Shown: positions 17,707 through 26,267 of the stretch, piece after piece
How positions within the stretch are numbered: the first letter of the stretch is position 1
Layout: every line of letters starts with the position of its first letter
Assembly: GCF_902499175.1 (NCBI RefSeq)
Contig: NZ_CABVQC010000017.1
Span: 59,891 to 123,890, forward strand
Length of the DNA: 64,000 bases
Origin: Burkholderia aenigmatica
GTDB lineage: Bacteria > Pseudomonadota > Gammaproteobacteria > Burkholderiales > Burkholderiaceae
Direction: 5' to 3'
Made by a program: the position numbers and the translations under genes
Notes under the pieces: generated by a model
Databases searched by the model: none
What the model was told of the DNA's origin: nothing
The model's input: the letters and a program-made list of their open reading frames with translations, nothing else

Positions 17707-17735
17707 GCCGCCGCCGTCTTCATGACGGCGGCGGC
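17707..17735 (+). terminator. strong hairpin between gabT and gabD
   Basis: Twelve perfect GC-rich pairs (GCCGCCGCCGTC with GACGGCGGCGGC) enclose the loop TTCAT. It lies 25 bases after gabT and 35 before gabD. With only a short TTT near it, it is more likely an intercistronic element that tunes gabD expression or mRNA decay than a full stop. Confidence 0.5.
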
Positions 17736-17770
17736 CGTTTCATCCGTCCTTTTCGAAGCAGGTGATTCAT

Positions 17771-19240
17771 ATGAGCACTGTTCAGGAAACCCTGGCACTG
17801 AAAGACCCGTCGCTGTTCCGCCAGCAGGCGTACGTCAACGGCGAATGGCAAGGCGCGACGAACGGCGAGACGTTCGAAGTCCGCAACCCGGCAACGGGCG
17901 GCCTGCTCGGCACCGTGCCGGCGATGGGCATGGCCGAGACGCGTCACGCGATCGAAGCCGCGAACGCCGCATGGCCGGCGTGGCGCAAGAAGACCGCGAA
18001 GGAACGCGCGGTCGTCCTGCGCAAGTGGCACGACCTGATGATGGAAAACGCCGACGACCTCGCGCTGATCCTGACGACCGAGCAGGGCAAGTCGCTGGCT
18101 GAAGCAAAGGGCGAGATCGGCTACGCGGCATCGTTCCTCGAGTGGTTCGCGGAAGAAGGCAAGCGCGTATACGGCGACACGATCCCGACGCCGGCGAGCG
18201 ACAAGCGCATCGTCGTGACGAAGGAAGCGATCGGCGTGTGCGCGGCGATCACGCCGTGGAACTTCCCGGCGGCGATGATCACGCGCAAGGTCGGCCCGGC
18301 ACTCGCCGCAGGCTGCCCGATCGTCGTGAAGCCGGCCGAGGCAACGCCGTTCTCCGCGCTCGCGATGGCCGTGCTGGCCGAGCGCGCGGGCGTGCCGGCC
18401 GGCGTGTTCAGCGTCGTCACGGGCGACCCGAAGGCGATCGGCGGCGAGCTGACGTCGAACCCGATCGTGCGCAAGCTGTCGTTCACCGGCTCGACGCCGG
18501 TCGGCCGCCTGCTGATGTCGCAATGCGCGGCGACGGTCAAGAAGGTGTCGCTGGAGCTCGGCGGCAACGCACCGTTCATCGTGTTCGACGATGCGGATCT
18601 CGACGCGGCCGTGCAGGGCGCGATCGCATCGAAGTACCGCAACAGCGGCCAGACCTGCGTGTGCACGAACCGTTTCTACGTGCATGAAGCCGTGTACGAC
18701 CAGTTCGCGCAGAAGCTCGCGGCGGCCGTCGGCCAGCTGAAGGTCGGCCGCGGCACCGAGCCGGGCGTCACGCAAGGCCCGCTGATCAACGAAGCGGCGG
18801 TGCTGAAGGTCGAGGCGCACATCGAGGACGCGCTCGCGAAGGGCGCGACCGTCGTGACGGGCGGCAAGCGCCACGCGCTCGGCCACGGCTTCTTCGAGCC
18901 GACCGTGCTGACGGGTGTCACGCCGGCGATGAAGGTCGCGAAGGAAGAGACGTTCGGGCCGCTCGCGCCGCTGTTCAAGTTCGGCAGCGACGACGAAGTG
19001 ATCCGCCTCGCGAACGACACCGAGTTCGGCCTGGCCGCGTACTTCTACAGCCGCGACATCGGTCGCGTGTGGAAGGTGGCGGAAGCGCTCGAATACGGGA
19101 TGGTCGGCGTGAACACGGGCCTGATCTCGAACGAAGTCGCACCGTTCGGTGGCGTGAAGCAGTCGGGCCTCGGCCGCGAAGGCTCGCACTACGGCATCGA
19201 CGACTACGTCGTGATCAAGTACCTCTGCCTCGCCGTCTGA
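17771..19240 (+). CDS. gabD: NAD(P)-dependent succinate-semialdehyde dehydrogenase
   Basis: GabD oxidises succinate semialdehyde to succinate, the second step of GABA use. The 489-residue aldehyde dehydrogenase shows the catalytic Cys296 in NSGQTCVCTN with a second Cys two residues on, as in GabD enzymes. The general base is Glu262 in LELGGN, and the cofactor segments ITPWNFPAAMI and FTGSTPVGR are present. The ATG at 17771 is preceded by an AGGTGA-like site; a GTG nine bases upstream is less likely. It follows gabT by 89 bases and completes the pathway. Confidence 0.93.
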   Translation: MSTVQETLALKDPSLFRQQAYVNGEWQGATNGETFEVRNPATGGLLGTVPAMGMAETRHAIEAANAAWPAWRKKTAKERAVVLRKWHDLMMENADDLALILTTEQGKSLAEAKGEIGYAASFLEWFAEEGKRVYGDTIPTPASDKRIVVTKEAIGVCAAITPWNFPAAMITRKVGPALAAGCPIVVKPAEATPFSALAMAVLAERAGVPAGVFSVVTGDPKAIGGELTSNPIVRKLSFTGSTPVGRLLMSQCAATVKKVSLELGGNAPFIVFDDADLDAAVQGAIASKYRNSGQTCVCTNRFYVHEAVYDQFAQKLAAAVGQLKVGRGTEPGVTQGPLINEAAVLKVEAHIEDALAKGATVVTGGKRHALGHGFFEPTVLTGVTPAMKVAKEETFGPLAPLFKFGSDDEVIRLANDTEFGLAAYFYSRDIGRVWKVAEALEYGMVGVNTGLISNEVAPFGGVKQSGLGREGSHYGIDDYVVIKYLCLAV

Positions 19241-19815
19241 CGGTTCAGGGCCTGGCGCGCCAGCGACAGGCCCTGACCGCCCGGCCGGAACCGGGCGGTC
19301 CGACGCGGGCCGGTGTCCCTCTCCGCCGTGCCCGCGTCATCTTGATATGCGCGATGTCGCTCCGCTCTGCGCACGCGATTTCGACGCTGTATCCGCCGAT
19401 ACGTCATATCGCGCACGAATTTCGTTCAAGTCTCATTTCCCATTTCGCAGCAAGTCGCTCGGTTGAGCGCTCCGCCTCTATCCGGGTTGCTCGCGTATGC
19501 ACACCTCACCTGACGGTCCGGCGTACATAGAGCCCGCAAGGCGTACGGGCGGGTGACCTTCCCGCCGCACGCCTGGCATCTCTCCGCGTGCTCATCCAAA
19601 CACACCCACCGTTTCCACCACGCGCGTCGCCTGCTACCTCAGGCGTACCGATGCTGCCGCTTTCTGCTTGATCACCCTTCGCCCCGGTTTCGATGGCTGT
19701 TTCTCACCATCAAATTAAGTCGGACTACGAACCAGAAATCGTACTCGTTCTATAGACAGCGAAAAGCTCACCGGCCATTGTCTATGGCTTGTCCCCACAC
19801 AACGCATCCGGGTCG
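19241..19815. other. intergenic region after gabD
   Basis: Apart from the hairpins near gabD I see no gene here. The part from about 19680 to 19790 is richer in A and T than its surroundings, and probably held the promoter of the broken OmpA-like gene that follows. Confidence 0.5.
19245..19298 (+). terminator. tandem hairpins after gabD
   Basis: Two stems follow the gabD stop: TCAGGGCCT (19245-19253) with AGGCCCTGA (19268-19276), then CCGCCCGG (19277-19284) with CCGGGCGG (19291-19298). Neither has a T run, so they may act as a Rho-assisted end or as 3' protection. Confidence 0.5.
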
Positions 19816-20270
19816 ATGGAAGAAGAACATGCGGTCGGCCTGGTGACTAAGCTCCTAACCGCCGCGCTCGCGCTGAGCTGCACCTACACGGCGTTCGCCT
19901 GTGACGGCGCATTGAACATGCCCGCCCATTACATCGACATTGTTTTCGATGCTGATTCAAGCACGATTTCTTCGACTGAACTGTCGAGATTGTCCGCATG
20001 GTCGAGCGACATGCCAAGCGCTTTCCGATCATTGATACGGTATGGCTGATCGGACTGGCCGAACAAACCGAACTCGACGCGCAACAGCTTGCAACGCGAC
20101 GAGCGGAAAACGTGATGGCGGTCCTGGATCAGCATTCGGCCCGTGGCGAGAAAAGCGCCTTGGCTGGGAAAATTTTCAAACCGGACGAGCTCAACCAATC
20201 CGGGCGACGCGTCGAAGTGAACGTTGGTCCGGGATGCCCGGATCACTGTTGCCCGAACCCAAGGTGCAAT
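19816..20270 (+). pseudogene. frameshifted OmpA-like protein remnant
   Basis: A secretion signal (LLTAALALSCTYTAFACDG) and the first half of an OmpA C-terminal-like domain (YIDIVFDADSSTISSTELSRL) lie in one frame that stops at 20049. The second half (TVWLIGLAEQTELDAQQLAT, then RRAENVMAVL) lies in another frame overlapping from 19998. Joined near 20015-20025 they would give one domain of the peptidoglycan-binding type. The shift equals one missing base. The start is also unclear: the best ribosome binding site serves the ATG at 19830, which is in the second frame. Decay is more likely than programmed frameshifting, as no slippery site is visible. The 3' limit is approximate. Confidence 0.55.
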
Positions 20271-20319
20271 GACGTAGACGGCCAGCGCAGCGCGGGTCGC
20301 CTACCTCCCGCACCACACA

Positions 20320-21864
20320 TCACCGAAACACGTTCACCGCCTCCACCAGCCGCGTCGCCTGCTGCTTCAAACTCTCCGACGCCGCCGTGCTCTGCTCGAC
20401 GAGCGCCGCGTTCTGCTGCGTGATGTTGTCCAGATGCACGACCGCCTGATCGACCTGCGCGACCCCCGTGCTCTGCTCCGCCGTCGACGAGCTGATCTCC
20501 GCGATCAGGTCCGACACGCGTTTTACCTGCGTGACGATGTCCTCCATCGTCTTGCCCGCGCCGTCGACGATCCGCGCGCCCGATTCGACCCGTTCGACGC
20601 TCGCGCCGATCAGCGTCTTGATCTCCTTGGCCGCGTTCGCGCTGCGCTGCGCGAGCGCCCGCACCTCGCCCGCAACCACCGCGAAACCGCGCCCCTGATC
20701 GCCGGCCCGCGCGGCCTCCACCGCCGCGTTCAGCGCAAGGATGTTGGTCTGGAACGCGATGCCGTCGATCACGCCAATGATGTCGGAGATCTTGCGCGAA
20801 CTCGCGGTGATGTCGTTCATCGTCGTGACGACCTCGCCCACCGCCTGCCCGCCGCGCTCGGCCGCGTCGCTCGCCGACACCGACAACTGATTCGCCTGCA
20901 GCGCCGTTTCCGCGTTGCTCGACACGGTCGCCGTCATTTCGGCCATCGACGCGGCCGTCTGCTGCACGCTCGTCGACGCCTGCTCGGTGCGCGCGCTCAG
21001 ATCATTGTTGCCCTGCGCGATCTCATTGCTCGCGCGCTGCACGTTCAGCACCTGTTCGCTCACGTCGTCGACGAGCCAGCGGAACATCAGCCCGAGCTGG
21101 TTGATCGTGCGCAGCGTCATGCCAATCTCGTCGACGCGGTTCATCGCCACGCCGCTGCGGCTTTCGCCGGTCGCGACGCGCAACGCCTGGTCGCGCAACT
21201 GCATCAGCGGCCGTGCAATCTGCGCATCGAGCCACAGGCCCGCCGCCGCCGCGGCACCGGCGGCCACTGCCGCGAAAGCGGCGAGCGCGCCGCCCTGCAG
21301 GCCGCATGCCCAGCCGCCGGCCACCACCACCGGCGCGAGCACGCACAGCGACGCATGGAGCCGTGCGCGCACCGACATCGTCTGAAACAGCGACATGAAG
21401 CCGGTCAAGCCCTTGCGGACAATCAACCCTTTGTGGAAATGCCGGTTGCCGGCGTTGCCTTCGCGGAACGCCTTGTAGAGCACCTCGGCAGCGGCGATCT
21501 CGTCGCGCGACGCCTTCGTGCGCACCGACATGTAGCCGGTCGGCTGCCCGTTGCGCATCACCGGCACCGTATTCGAGCGCACCCAGTAGTGATCGCCGTT
21601 CTTGCGGCGGTTCTTCACGAGCGCGGTCCACGGCTCGCCGCCCTTGAGCGTCGCCCACATGTCGGCGAACGCCTCCTTCGGCATGTCCGGGTGCCGTACC
21701 ACGTTGTGCGGCTGGCCTTCGATCTCTTCGGGGGAAAATCCGCTGACCTGGATGAATGCCGCGTTCGCGTAGGCAATGTAGCTGTTCGCGTCGGTGGTCG
21801 ACATCAGCGTCGCGTCGTCGGGAAAATCGAATTCGCGTTGCGTGACGGGCTGGTTGTTGCGCAT
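20320..21864 (-). CDS. Aer-type PAS chemoreceptor, copy 1
   Basis: A 514-residue methyl-accepting chemotaxis protein. An N-terminal PAS domain (residues about 20-115, with [13 protein letters not shown] and the [14 protein letters not shown] strand) is followed by a short hydrophobic anchor (about 168-212), a HAMP region and the conserved signalling domain with the tip around [20 protein letters not shown]. This is the layout of the E. coli aerotaxis receptor Aer, which senses redox state through FAD. No C-terminal NWETF-like pentapeptide is present. The ATG at 21864 has a GGAG upstream. Copy 2 lies directly upstream and has the same length. A sigma-28-type promoter precedes it. Confidence 0.9.
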   Translation of the reverse strand: MRNNQPVTQREFDFPDDATLMSTTDANSYIAYANAAFIQVSGFSPEEIEGQPHNVVRHPDMPKEAFADMWATLKGGEPWTALVKNRRKNGDHYWVRSNTVPVMRNGQPTGYMSVRTKASRDEIAAAEVLYKAFREGNAGNRHFHKGLIVRKGLTGFMSLFQTMSVRARLHASLCVLAPVVVAGGWACGLQGGALAAFAAVAAGAAAAAGLWLDAQIARPLMQLRDQALRVATGESRSGVAMNRVDEIGMTLRTINQLGLMFRWLVDDVSEQVLNVQRASNEIAQGNNDLSARTEQASTSVQQTAASMAEMTATVSSNAETALQANQLSVSASDAAERGGQAVGEVVTTMNDITASSRKISDIIGVIDGIAFQTNILALNAAVEAARAGDQGRGFAVVAGEVRALAQRSANAAKEIKTLIGASVERVESGARIVDGAGKTMEDIVTQVKRVSDLIAEISSSTAEQSTGVAQVDQAVVHLDNITQQNAALVEQSTAASESLKQQATRLVEAVNVFR

Positions 21865-21965
21865 GGTGTGGAGCTCCGGGTAGCGGATCTTGCGCCCGCT
21901 TGTCGATTGATTCTCGACCCCGCGCATTGCGGTCGATCCGCATGCGCATTGGTCTGACTCCTGCG

Positions 21966-21992
21966 CTTTCGGCAAATTCGGCGAAAACATTA
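21966..21992 (-). promoter_or_regulatory. sigma-28-type promoter of chemoreceptor copy 1
   Basis: Read on the minus strand, TAATGTTT, then 11 bases, then GCCGAAAG. The flagellar sigma factor FliA recognises TAAAGTTT-N11-GCCGATAA, so spacing is exact and most positions fit. It would give a leader of about 95 bases. Confidence 0.75.
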
Positions 21993-22246
21993 TGCCGTAT
22001 TCGGGTAAATATGCATTAAAAATGCATTATCTTGTTTTTACCAAACAATTCGTTTATGGATGAAACTAAACACCAGGCCGGGAAACGGTTTGCCGGCCAC
22101 TCATCAAATTATTCCTGACTTGATCATCCCGACTCGATTCAACGCATCGACACAAAATCCCAAATACGAATATTTCTCGTTTGGCTCAATGTGCTTGAAT
22201 CGAAAAGCCTGAATGCGCATCGCGCTTCAAACAGGATGCAACGCTT

Positions 22247-22271
22247 GGGCGCGCACATCGTATGCGCGCCC
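22247..22271 (-). terminator. hairpin after chemoreceptor copy 2
   Basis: GGGCGCGCA (22247-22255) and TGCGCGCCC (22263-22271) pair around a 7-base loop, seven bases after the stop codon of copy 2. A T run is lacking. Confidence 0.4.
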
Positions 22272-22277
22272 CGACGA

Positions 22278-23822
22278 TCACCGGAACACGTTCACCGCAT
22301 CCACGAGACGCGTCGCCTGTTGCTTCAGGCTCTCCGATGCCGCCGTGCTCTGCTCGACCAGCGCCGCGTTCTGCTGCGTGATGTTGTCCAGATGCACGAC
22401 CGCCTGGTCGACCTGCGACACGCCGGTGCTCTGCTCGGCCGTTGACGAGCTGATCTCCGCGATCAGGTCCGACACGCGTTTCACCTGCGCGACGATGTCC
22501 TCCATCGTCTTGCCCGCCTCGTCCACGCGCCGCGCGCCCGACTCGACGCGGTCGACGCTCGCGCCGATCAGCGTCTTGATCTCCTTGGCCGCGTTCGCGC
22601 TGCGCTGCGCGAGCGCCCGCACCTCGCCGGCGACCACCGCGAAGCCGCGTCCCTGTTCGCCCGCACGTGCCGCCTCCACCGCCGCGTTCAATGCAAGGAT
22701 GTTGGTCTGGAATGCGATGCCGTCGATCACGCCGATGATGTCGGCGATCTTGCGCGAGCTGGCGGTGATGTCGCTCATCGTCGTGACGACCTCGCCCACC
22801 GCCTGCCCGCCGCGCCCGGCCGCCTCGCTGGCCGACATCGCGAGCTGGTTCGCCTGCAGCGCCGTCTCCGCGTTGCTGTCGACGGTCGCCGTCATCTCGG
22901 CCATCGACGCGGCCGTCTCCTGCACGCTCGACGCGGCCTGCTCGGTGCGCGCGCTCAGGTCGTTGTTGCCCTGCGCGATCTCGTTGCTCGCGCGCTGCAC
23001 GTTGTGCACCTGCTCGCTGACGTCGTCGACGAGCCAGCGGAACATCAGCCCGAGCTGGTTGATCGTGCGCAGCGTCATGCCGATCTCGTCGACGCGGTTC
23101 ATCCGCACGCCGCGCCGGCTTTCGCCGGTCGCGACGTTCAGCGCCTGGTCGTGCAGCCGCTTCAGCGGACGCACGATCTGCGCATCGAGCCACAGGCCGG
23201 CCGCCGCCGCCAAGCCGACCGTCGCCGCGGCAAATATCGCGAGCCCGCCGCCGGCCAGTCCGCATGCCCAGCCCGCGCCGACGACCGCCGGCGCGAGCAC
23301 GCACAGCGCCGAATGCACGCGCGCGCGCACCGACATCGTCTGCGACAGCGACGCGATGCGCAGCAGGCCCGTGCGGATCACCAGCCCCTTGTGGAACCGG
23401 CGCTGGCCGGCCTTGCCTTCACGAAATACCTTGTAGAGCGCCTCGGCGGCGACGGTCTCGTCGTGCGGCGCCTTCGTGCGCACCGACATGTAGCCCTGTG
23501 GCTCGCCATTGCGCATGACGGGAATCGCGTTCGCACGCACCCAGTAGTGGTCGCCGTTCTTGCGGCGGTTCTTCACGAGCGCGGTCCACGGCTCGCCGCG
23601 CCTGAGCGTCGCCCACATGTCGGCAAACGCTTCGCGCGGCATGTCCGGGTGGCGCACCACGTTGTGCGGCTGGCCGACGAGTTCCTCGTTCGTGAAGCCG
23701 CTCACCTGCGCGAACGTCGTGTTGGCGTAGGTGATGATGCTGTCTGCATCGGTCGTCGACATCAGCGTGACGTCGTCGGGAAAATCGAATTCCTGTTGAG
23801 TGACGGGCTGGTTATTGCGCAT
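22278..23822 (-). CDS. Aer-type PAS chemoreceptor, copy 2
   Basis: A 514-residue paralogue of the neighbouring chemoreceptor, with the same PAS, membrane anchor, HAMP and signalling domains in the same positions. The signalling halves are nearly identical ([32 protein letters not shown]); the membrane segment and the region just before it differ most. The PAS domain keeps [18 protein letters not shown] lies before the ATG at 23822. It has its own sigma-28-type promoter, so the two copies can be expressed separately within the flagellar regulon. Differences in the PAS and membrane regions suggest partly divided sensory roles. Confidence 0.9.
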   Translation of the reverse strand: MRNNQPVTQQEFDFPDDVTLMSTTDADSIITYANTTFAQVSGFTNEELVGQPHNVVRHPDMPREAFADMWATLRRGEPWTALVKNRRKNGDHYWVRANAIPVMRNGEPQGYMSVRTKAPHDETVAAEALYKVFREGKAGQRRFHKGLVIRTGLLRIASLSQTMSVRARVHSALCVLAPAVVGAGWACGLAGGGLAIFAAATVGLAAAAGLWLDAQIVRPLKRLHDQALNVATGESRRGVRMNRVDEIGMTLRTINQLGLMFRWLVDDVSEQVHNVQRASNEIAQGNNDLSARTEQAASSVQETAASMAEMTATVDSNAETALQANQLAMSASEAAGRGGQAVGEVVTTMSDITASSRKIADIIGVIDGIAFQTNILALNAAVEAARAGEQGRGFAVVAGEVRALAQRSANAAKEIKTLIGASVDRVESGARRVDEAGKTMEDIVAQVKRVSDLIAEISSSTAEQSTGVSQVDQAVVHLDNITQQNAALVEQSTAASESLKQQATRLVDAVNVFR

Positions 23823-24146
23823 GCAAGGCTCCGAAAGGCGGATCTGTTGTCCGCGCCGCGCTGAAATCACGCTCAGTAGCCGAAAAACGGTTTATCGCTT
23901 TACGACGGTCTTCATCTTGCTGTCGGCACATTGGGGAAAAACCTTACCCTTTTCTCGCGTAAAATATTCAATTCTGCCGCCGCCATGATTTCGATCAAAT
24001 CATTCTGAAATAATCGCCGCGCGTGTTCATCCGCCTGTCACGCCACGCAGCCCGAACACGCCGGGCGGCATTGTAATGCCGCCTGTCGTTGCATTCGGCG
24101 CAACAATTCCATCTATCCCGCTCCATTCACCCGGCATTCGAATTCA
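23823..24146. other. intergenic region upstream of chemoreceptor copy 2
   Basis: These 324 bases separate the divergent chemoreceptor and methyltransferase genes. Besides the sigma-28-type promoter I see no gene or structured RNA. Confidence 0.55.
23920..23946 (-). promoter_or_regulatory. sigma-28-type promoter of chemoreceptor copy 2
   Basis: On the minus strand TAAGGTTT, 11 bases, GCCGACAG, close to the FliA consensus TAAAGTTT-N11-GCCGATAA with exact spacing. Distance to the start codon (about 90 bases of leader) matches copy 1, which supports both calls. Confidence 0.8.
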
Positions 24147-25004
24147 ATGAAAAAGGCATGGCACGAACTGAACCGGCTGTCCTGGAATAGGGCGACAGTC
24201 GCGCATAACAGCCATAAAGGCGATCAGGCCGCGTTTTTCCGCGAAGGCGGCTCGACGCTCTTTCCGGAAGAACGCGAGCTGCTCGGCGACGTCACCGGGC
24301 TGCGGCTCCTGCACCTGCAGTGCAACGCGGGGCAGGACACGCTGAGTCTCGTGCGCGACGGCGCGCATGCGACGGGCATCGACATTTCCGACGAAGCGAT
24401 CGCCTTCGCCCGGCAACTGTCGGCCGACGCGGGCCTGCCCGCGCGTTTCGAGCGCGCCGACGTGCTCGACTGGATGCCCGAGGCTGCCGCGCGCGGCGAG
24501 CGCTTCGATCGCGTGTTCACGTCGTACGGCGCGATCTGCTGGCTGTCCGACCTGAACGCGTGGGCGCGCGGGATCGCCGCGCTGCTTGCGCCGGGCGGCC
24601 GTTTCGCGATGGTCGAGTTTCATCCGTTCGCGCTGTATTTCGACGAACACTGGGCGCCGCGCTACGACTATTTCAAGACCGACGCGACCGAGGAGCCGGC
24701 GGGCGTCGGCGATTACGTCGCCGCATCCGGCACGGGGCTCGGCGCGCAGCACGACCATCCGGGCGTCGTCGATTTCGCGAACCCGCATCCGAGCTACGAG
24801 TTCATGTGGGGCATCGGCGAGGTCGTGAACGCACTCGTGTCGGCCGGGCTCGCGATCGACCGCCTGACCGAATATCCGTATGCGAACGGCTGGAAGGGCT
24901 TCGATGGCATGCGTGAGCTGGACGGCCACCGGATGGTGCCGCCCGATCACCTGCCGCGCCTGCCGCTGATGTATGCGATCGCCGCGCACCGGGCGGCCGC
25001 ATGA
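24147..25004 (+). CDS. class I SAM-dependent methyltransferase
   Basis: A 285-residue soluble protein with the Rossmann-like methyltransferase core: motif I LRLLHLQCNAGQDTLSLVRDG (split near residues 52-72), the acidic end of strand 2 in ATGIDISDEAIAFARQL, RADVLDWMP for adenine contact, and LLAPGGRFAMVEFHPF after motif III. In motif I CNAGQDTLSL replaces the usual GxGxG pattern, a form common in this subfamily. The substrate cannot be predicted. It overlaps the next gene by four bases (ATGA), so methyltransferase and acetyltransferase are probably translated together. Confidence 0.82.
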   Translation: MKKAWHELNRLSWNRATVAHNSHKGDQAAFFREGGSTLFPEERELLGDVTGLRLLHLQCNAGQDTLSLVRDGAHATGIDISDEAIAFARQLSADAGLPARFERADVLDWMPEAAARGERFDRVFTSYGAICWLSDLNAWARGIAALLAPGGRFAMVEFHPFALYFDEHWAPRYDYFKTDATEEPAGVGDYVAASGTGLGAQHDHPGVVDFANPHPSYEFMWGIGEVVNALVSAGLAIDRLTEYPYANGWKGFDGMRELDGHRMVPPDHLPRLPLMYAIAAHRAAA

Positions 25005-25561
25005 CGCGCCGCACCGCCGCCGAACGCGACGCGCTTTGCCCACGCCCGCTCGCACGCGACGAGGTGCCGCTCGTGTGGACCATCGACCGGCGCGAGATCA
25101 TCGAGCACCTGTATGTGCTGCGCGACGGCGCGCTGCATCTCGTGCCCGAGTTCTACGACGTCCGTGGCTGGCCGGATGGCGAAGCCGACCACTACACGCC
25201 GATCCTGCTCGACTGTCATGATCGCGGCGGCTGGTGCGTCGGCATGTTCGACGGCGCACGACTCGTCGCCGCGGTGGTCGTCGACAGCCAGCCGCTCGGT
25301 CCGCACCGCGACATGCTGCAGCTGAAGTTCCTGCACGTGAGCCGCGAATGGCGCGGCTGCGGGCTCGGCGAGCAGCTCTACAGCGCGGCCCGTGAGCAGG
25401 CGCGCGCGATGGGTGCCGCACGCCTGTATGTATCCGCGACACCGTCGCAGCGCACGATCGACTTCTACCTGCGGCTCGGCTTCATGGTCAGCGCATCGCC
25501 CGACCCGGCGCTGTACGCGCTCGAGCCCGAAGACATTCATCTGGAAAGCCCGGCGGCCTGA
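25001..25561 (+). CDS. GNAT-family N-acetyltransferase
   Basis: A 186-residue protein whose C-terminal two thirds show the GNAT fold. The acetyl-CoA loop is REWRGCGLGEQLYSAAREQA (a variant of Q/RxxGxG/A), followed by ARLYVSATPSQRTIDFYLRLGF, the typical last strand and helix. The N-terminal part (IDRREIIEHLYVLRDGAL) is extended. The start overlaps the stop of the methyltransferase. The acceptor substrate is unknown; pairing with a methyltransferase hints at joint modification of a small molecule, which is inference only. Confidence 0.82.
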   Translation: MTRRTAAERDALCPRPLARDEVPLVWTIDRREIIEHLYVLRDGALHLVPEFYDVRGWPDGEADHYTPILLDCHDRGGWCVGMFDGARLVAAVVVDSQPLGPHRDMLQLKFLHVSREWRGCGLGEQLYSAAREQARAMGAARLYVSATPSQRTIDFYLRLGFMVSASPDPALYALEPEDIHLESPAA

Positions 25562-25650
25562 CGCACCGGCACGCGGGTGACGCGTAGAATTTCCCGCTTT
25601 GCCACCGCCGCCATCAGCCATCGGCCGTCGCGGCATCACGGAGAGCGAAA

Positions 25651-26178
25651 TTGCAGAACGAAGCGCAGCCGCCAGCCATGCCGAAGATCCTCGTCAGCAT
25701 GTGCGTGGTCGGTCATCCGGTCCGTTACAACGGCTCGGCCAAGACTGCCGCGCACGACGCGCTCGAACGGTGGCAACGCGAAGGGCGCCTCGTGCCCGTC
25801 TGCCCCGAACTGGCCGGCGGCTTCAGCGTGCCGCGCCCGCCCGCCGAAATCGCCGGCGGCGAATCGGGGCAGCGAGTGCTGTCGGGCGCCGCGCGCATCG
25901 TCGACGTGAACGGAACGGACGTGACGGCGCCGTTCGTATCGGGTGCGCATACCGCACTGGCACTCGCGCGCACGCACGATTGCCGCTTCGCGATCCTGGC
26001 CGACGGCAGTCCGTCGTGCGGCAGCACGTTCATTTATGACGGGAGCTTCGAGAACCGGCGGCACGCGGGCGCCGGTGTCACGGCGGCATTGCTGCGCGAG
26101 CACGGCATCGAAGTGTTCGCGGACACCGAGATCGACGCGCTCGAGGCGCGCCTCGCGCAGTTGTCGCAGGCCGGTTAA
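25651..26178 (+). CDS. DUF523-family protein
   Basis: A 175-residue cysteine-containing protein. The family marks are all visible: CVVGHPVRYNG (Cys18 to Gly28), VPVCPELAGG (Cys51) and DGSPSCGST (Cys123). Such proteins are widespread, of unsettled role, and probably bind metal or a thiol compound through these cysteines. The start is a TTG at 25651, because GGAGAG lies five bases before it; the in-frame ATG at 25678 has no ribosome binding site, although Cys18 would still be present. It stands 90 bases after the acetyltransferase gene and may share its transcript. Confidence 0.85.
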   Translation: MQNEAQPPAMPKILVSMCVVGHPVRYNGSAKTAAHDALERWQREGRLVPVCPELAGGFSVPRPPAEIAGGESGQRVLSGAARIVDVNGTDVTAPFVSGAHTALALARTHDCRFAILADGSPSCGSTFIYDGSFENRRHAGAGVTAALLREHGIEVFADTEIDALEARLAQLSQAG

Positions 26179-26183
26179 CGACA

Positions 26184-26255
26184 ATGCGCGGCACGAGAAT
26201 CCTCGTGCCGCGCATCGTTTCGTATATGGCGAAGCGGTAACCGTACCGCTTCGCC
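26184..26255. terminator. two strong hairpins between convergent genes
   Basis: The first stem is 14 perfect pairs (26184-26197 with 26202-26215, loop AATC), the second 12 perfect pairs (GGCGAAGCGGTA at 26228-26239 with 26244-26255). They lie between the ends of the DUF523 gene and pcaF and probably terminate transcription from both sides, despite short T runs. Confidence 0.65.
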
Positions 26256-26267
26256 GCGAGACGCGGA

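Larger units (their letters stand above)
21865..22277. other. intergenic region between the chemoreceptor genes
   Basis: It holds the sigma-28-type promoter of copy 1 and a hairpin after copy 2. Between about 21990 and 22200 the sequence is clearly richer in A and T than the window, without an open frame of interest. Confidence 0.55.

Noticed and set aside
20015..20030. Programmed frameshifting in the OmpA-like gene
   Set aside because: No slippery heptamer or downstream pseudoknot is visible, and the start is also disturbed. Decay explains it better.
26184..26255. CRISPR-like repeats
   Set aside because: The two hairpins have different sequences, with no regular spacers or repeated units. 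No CRISPR array is present in the window.
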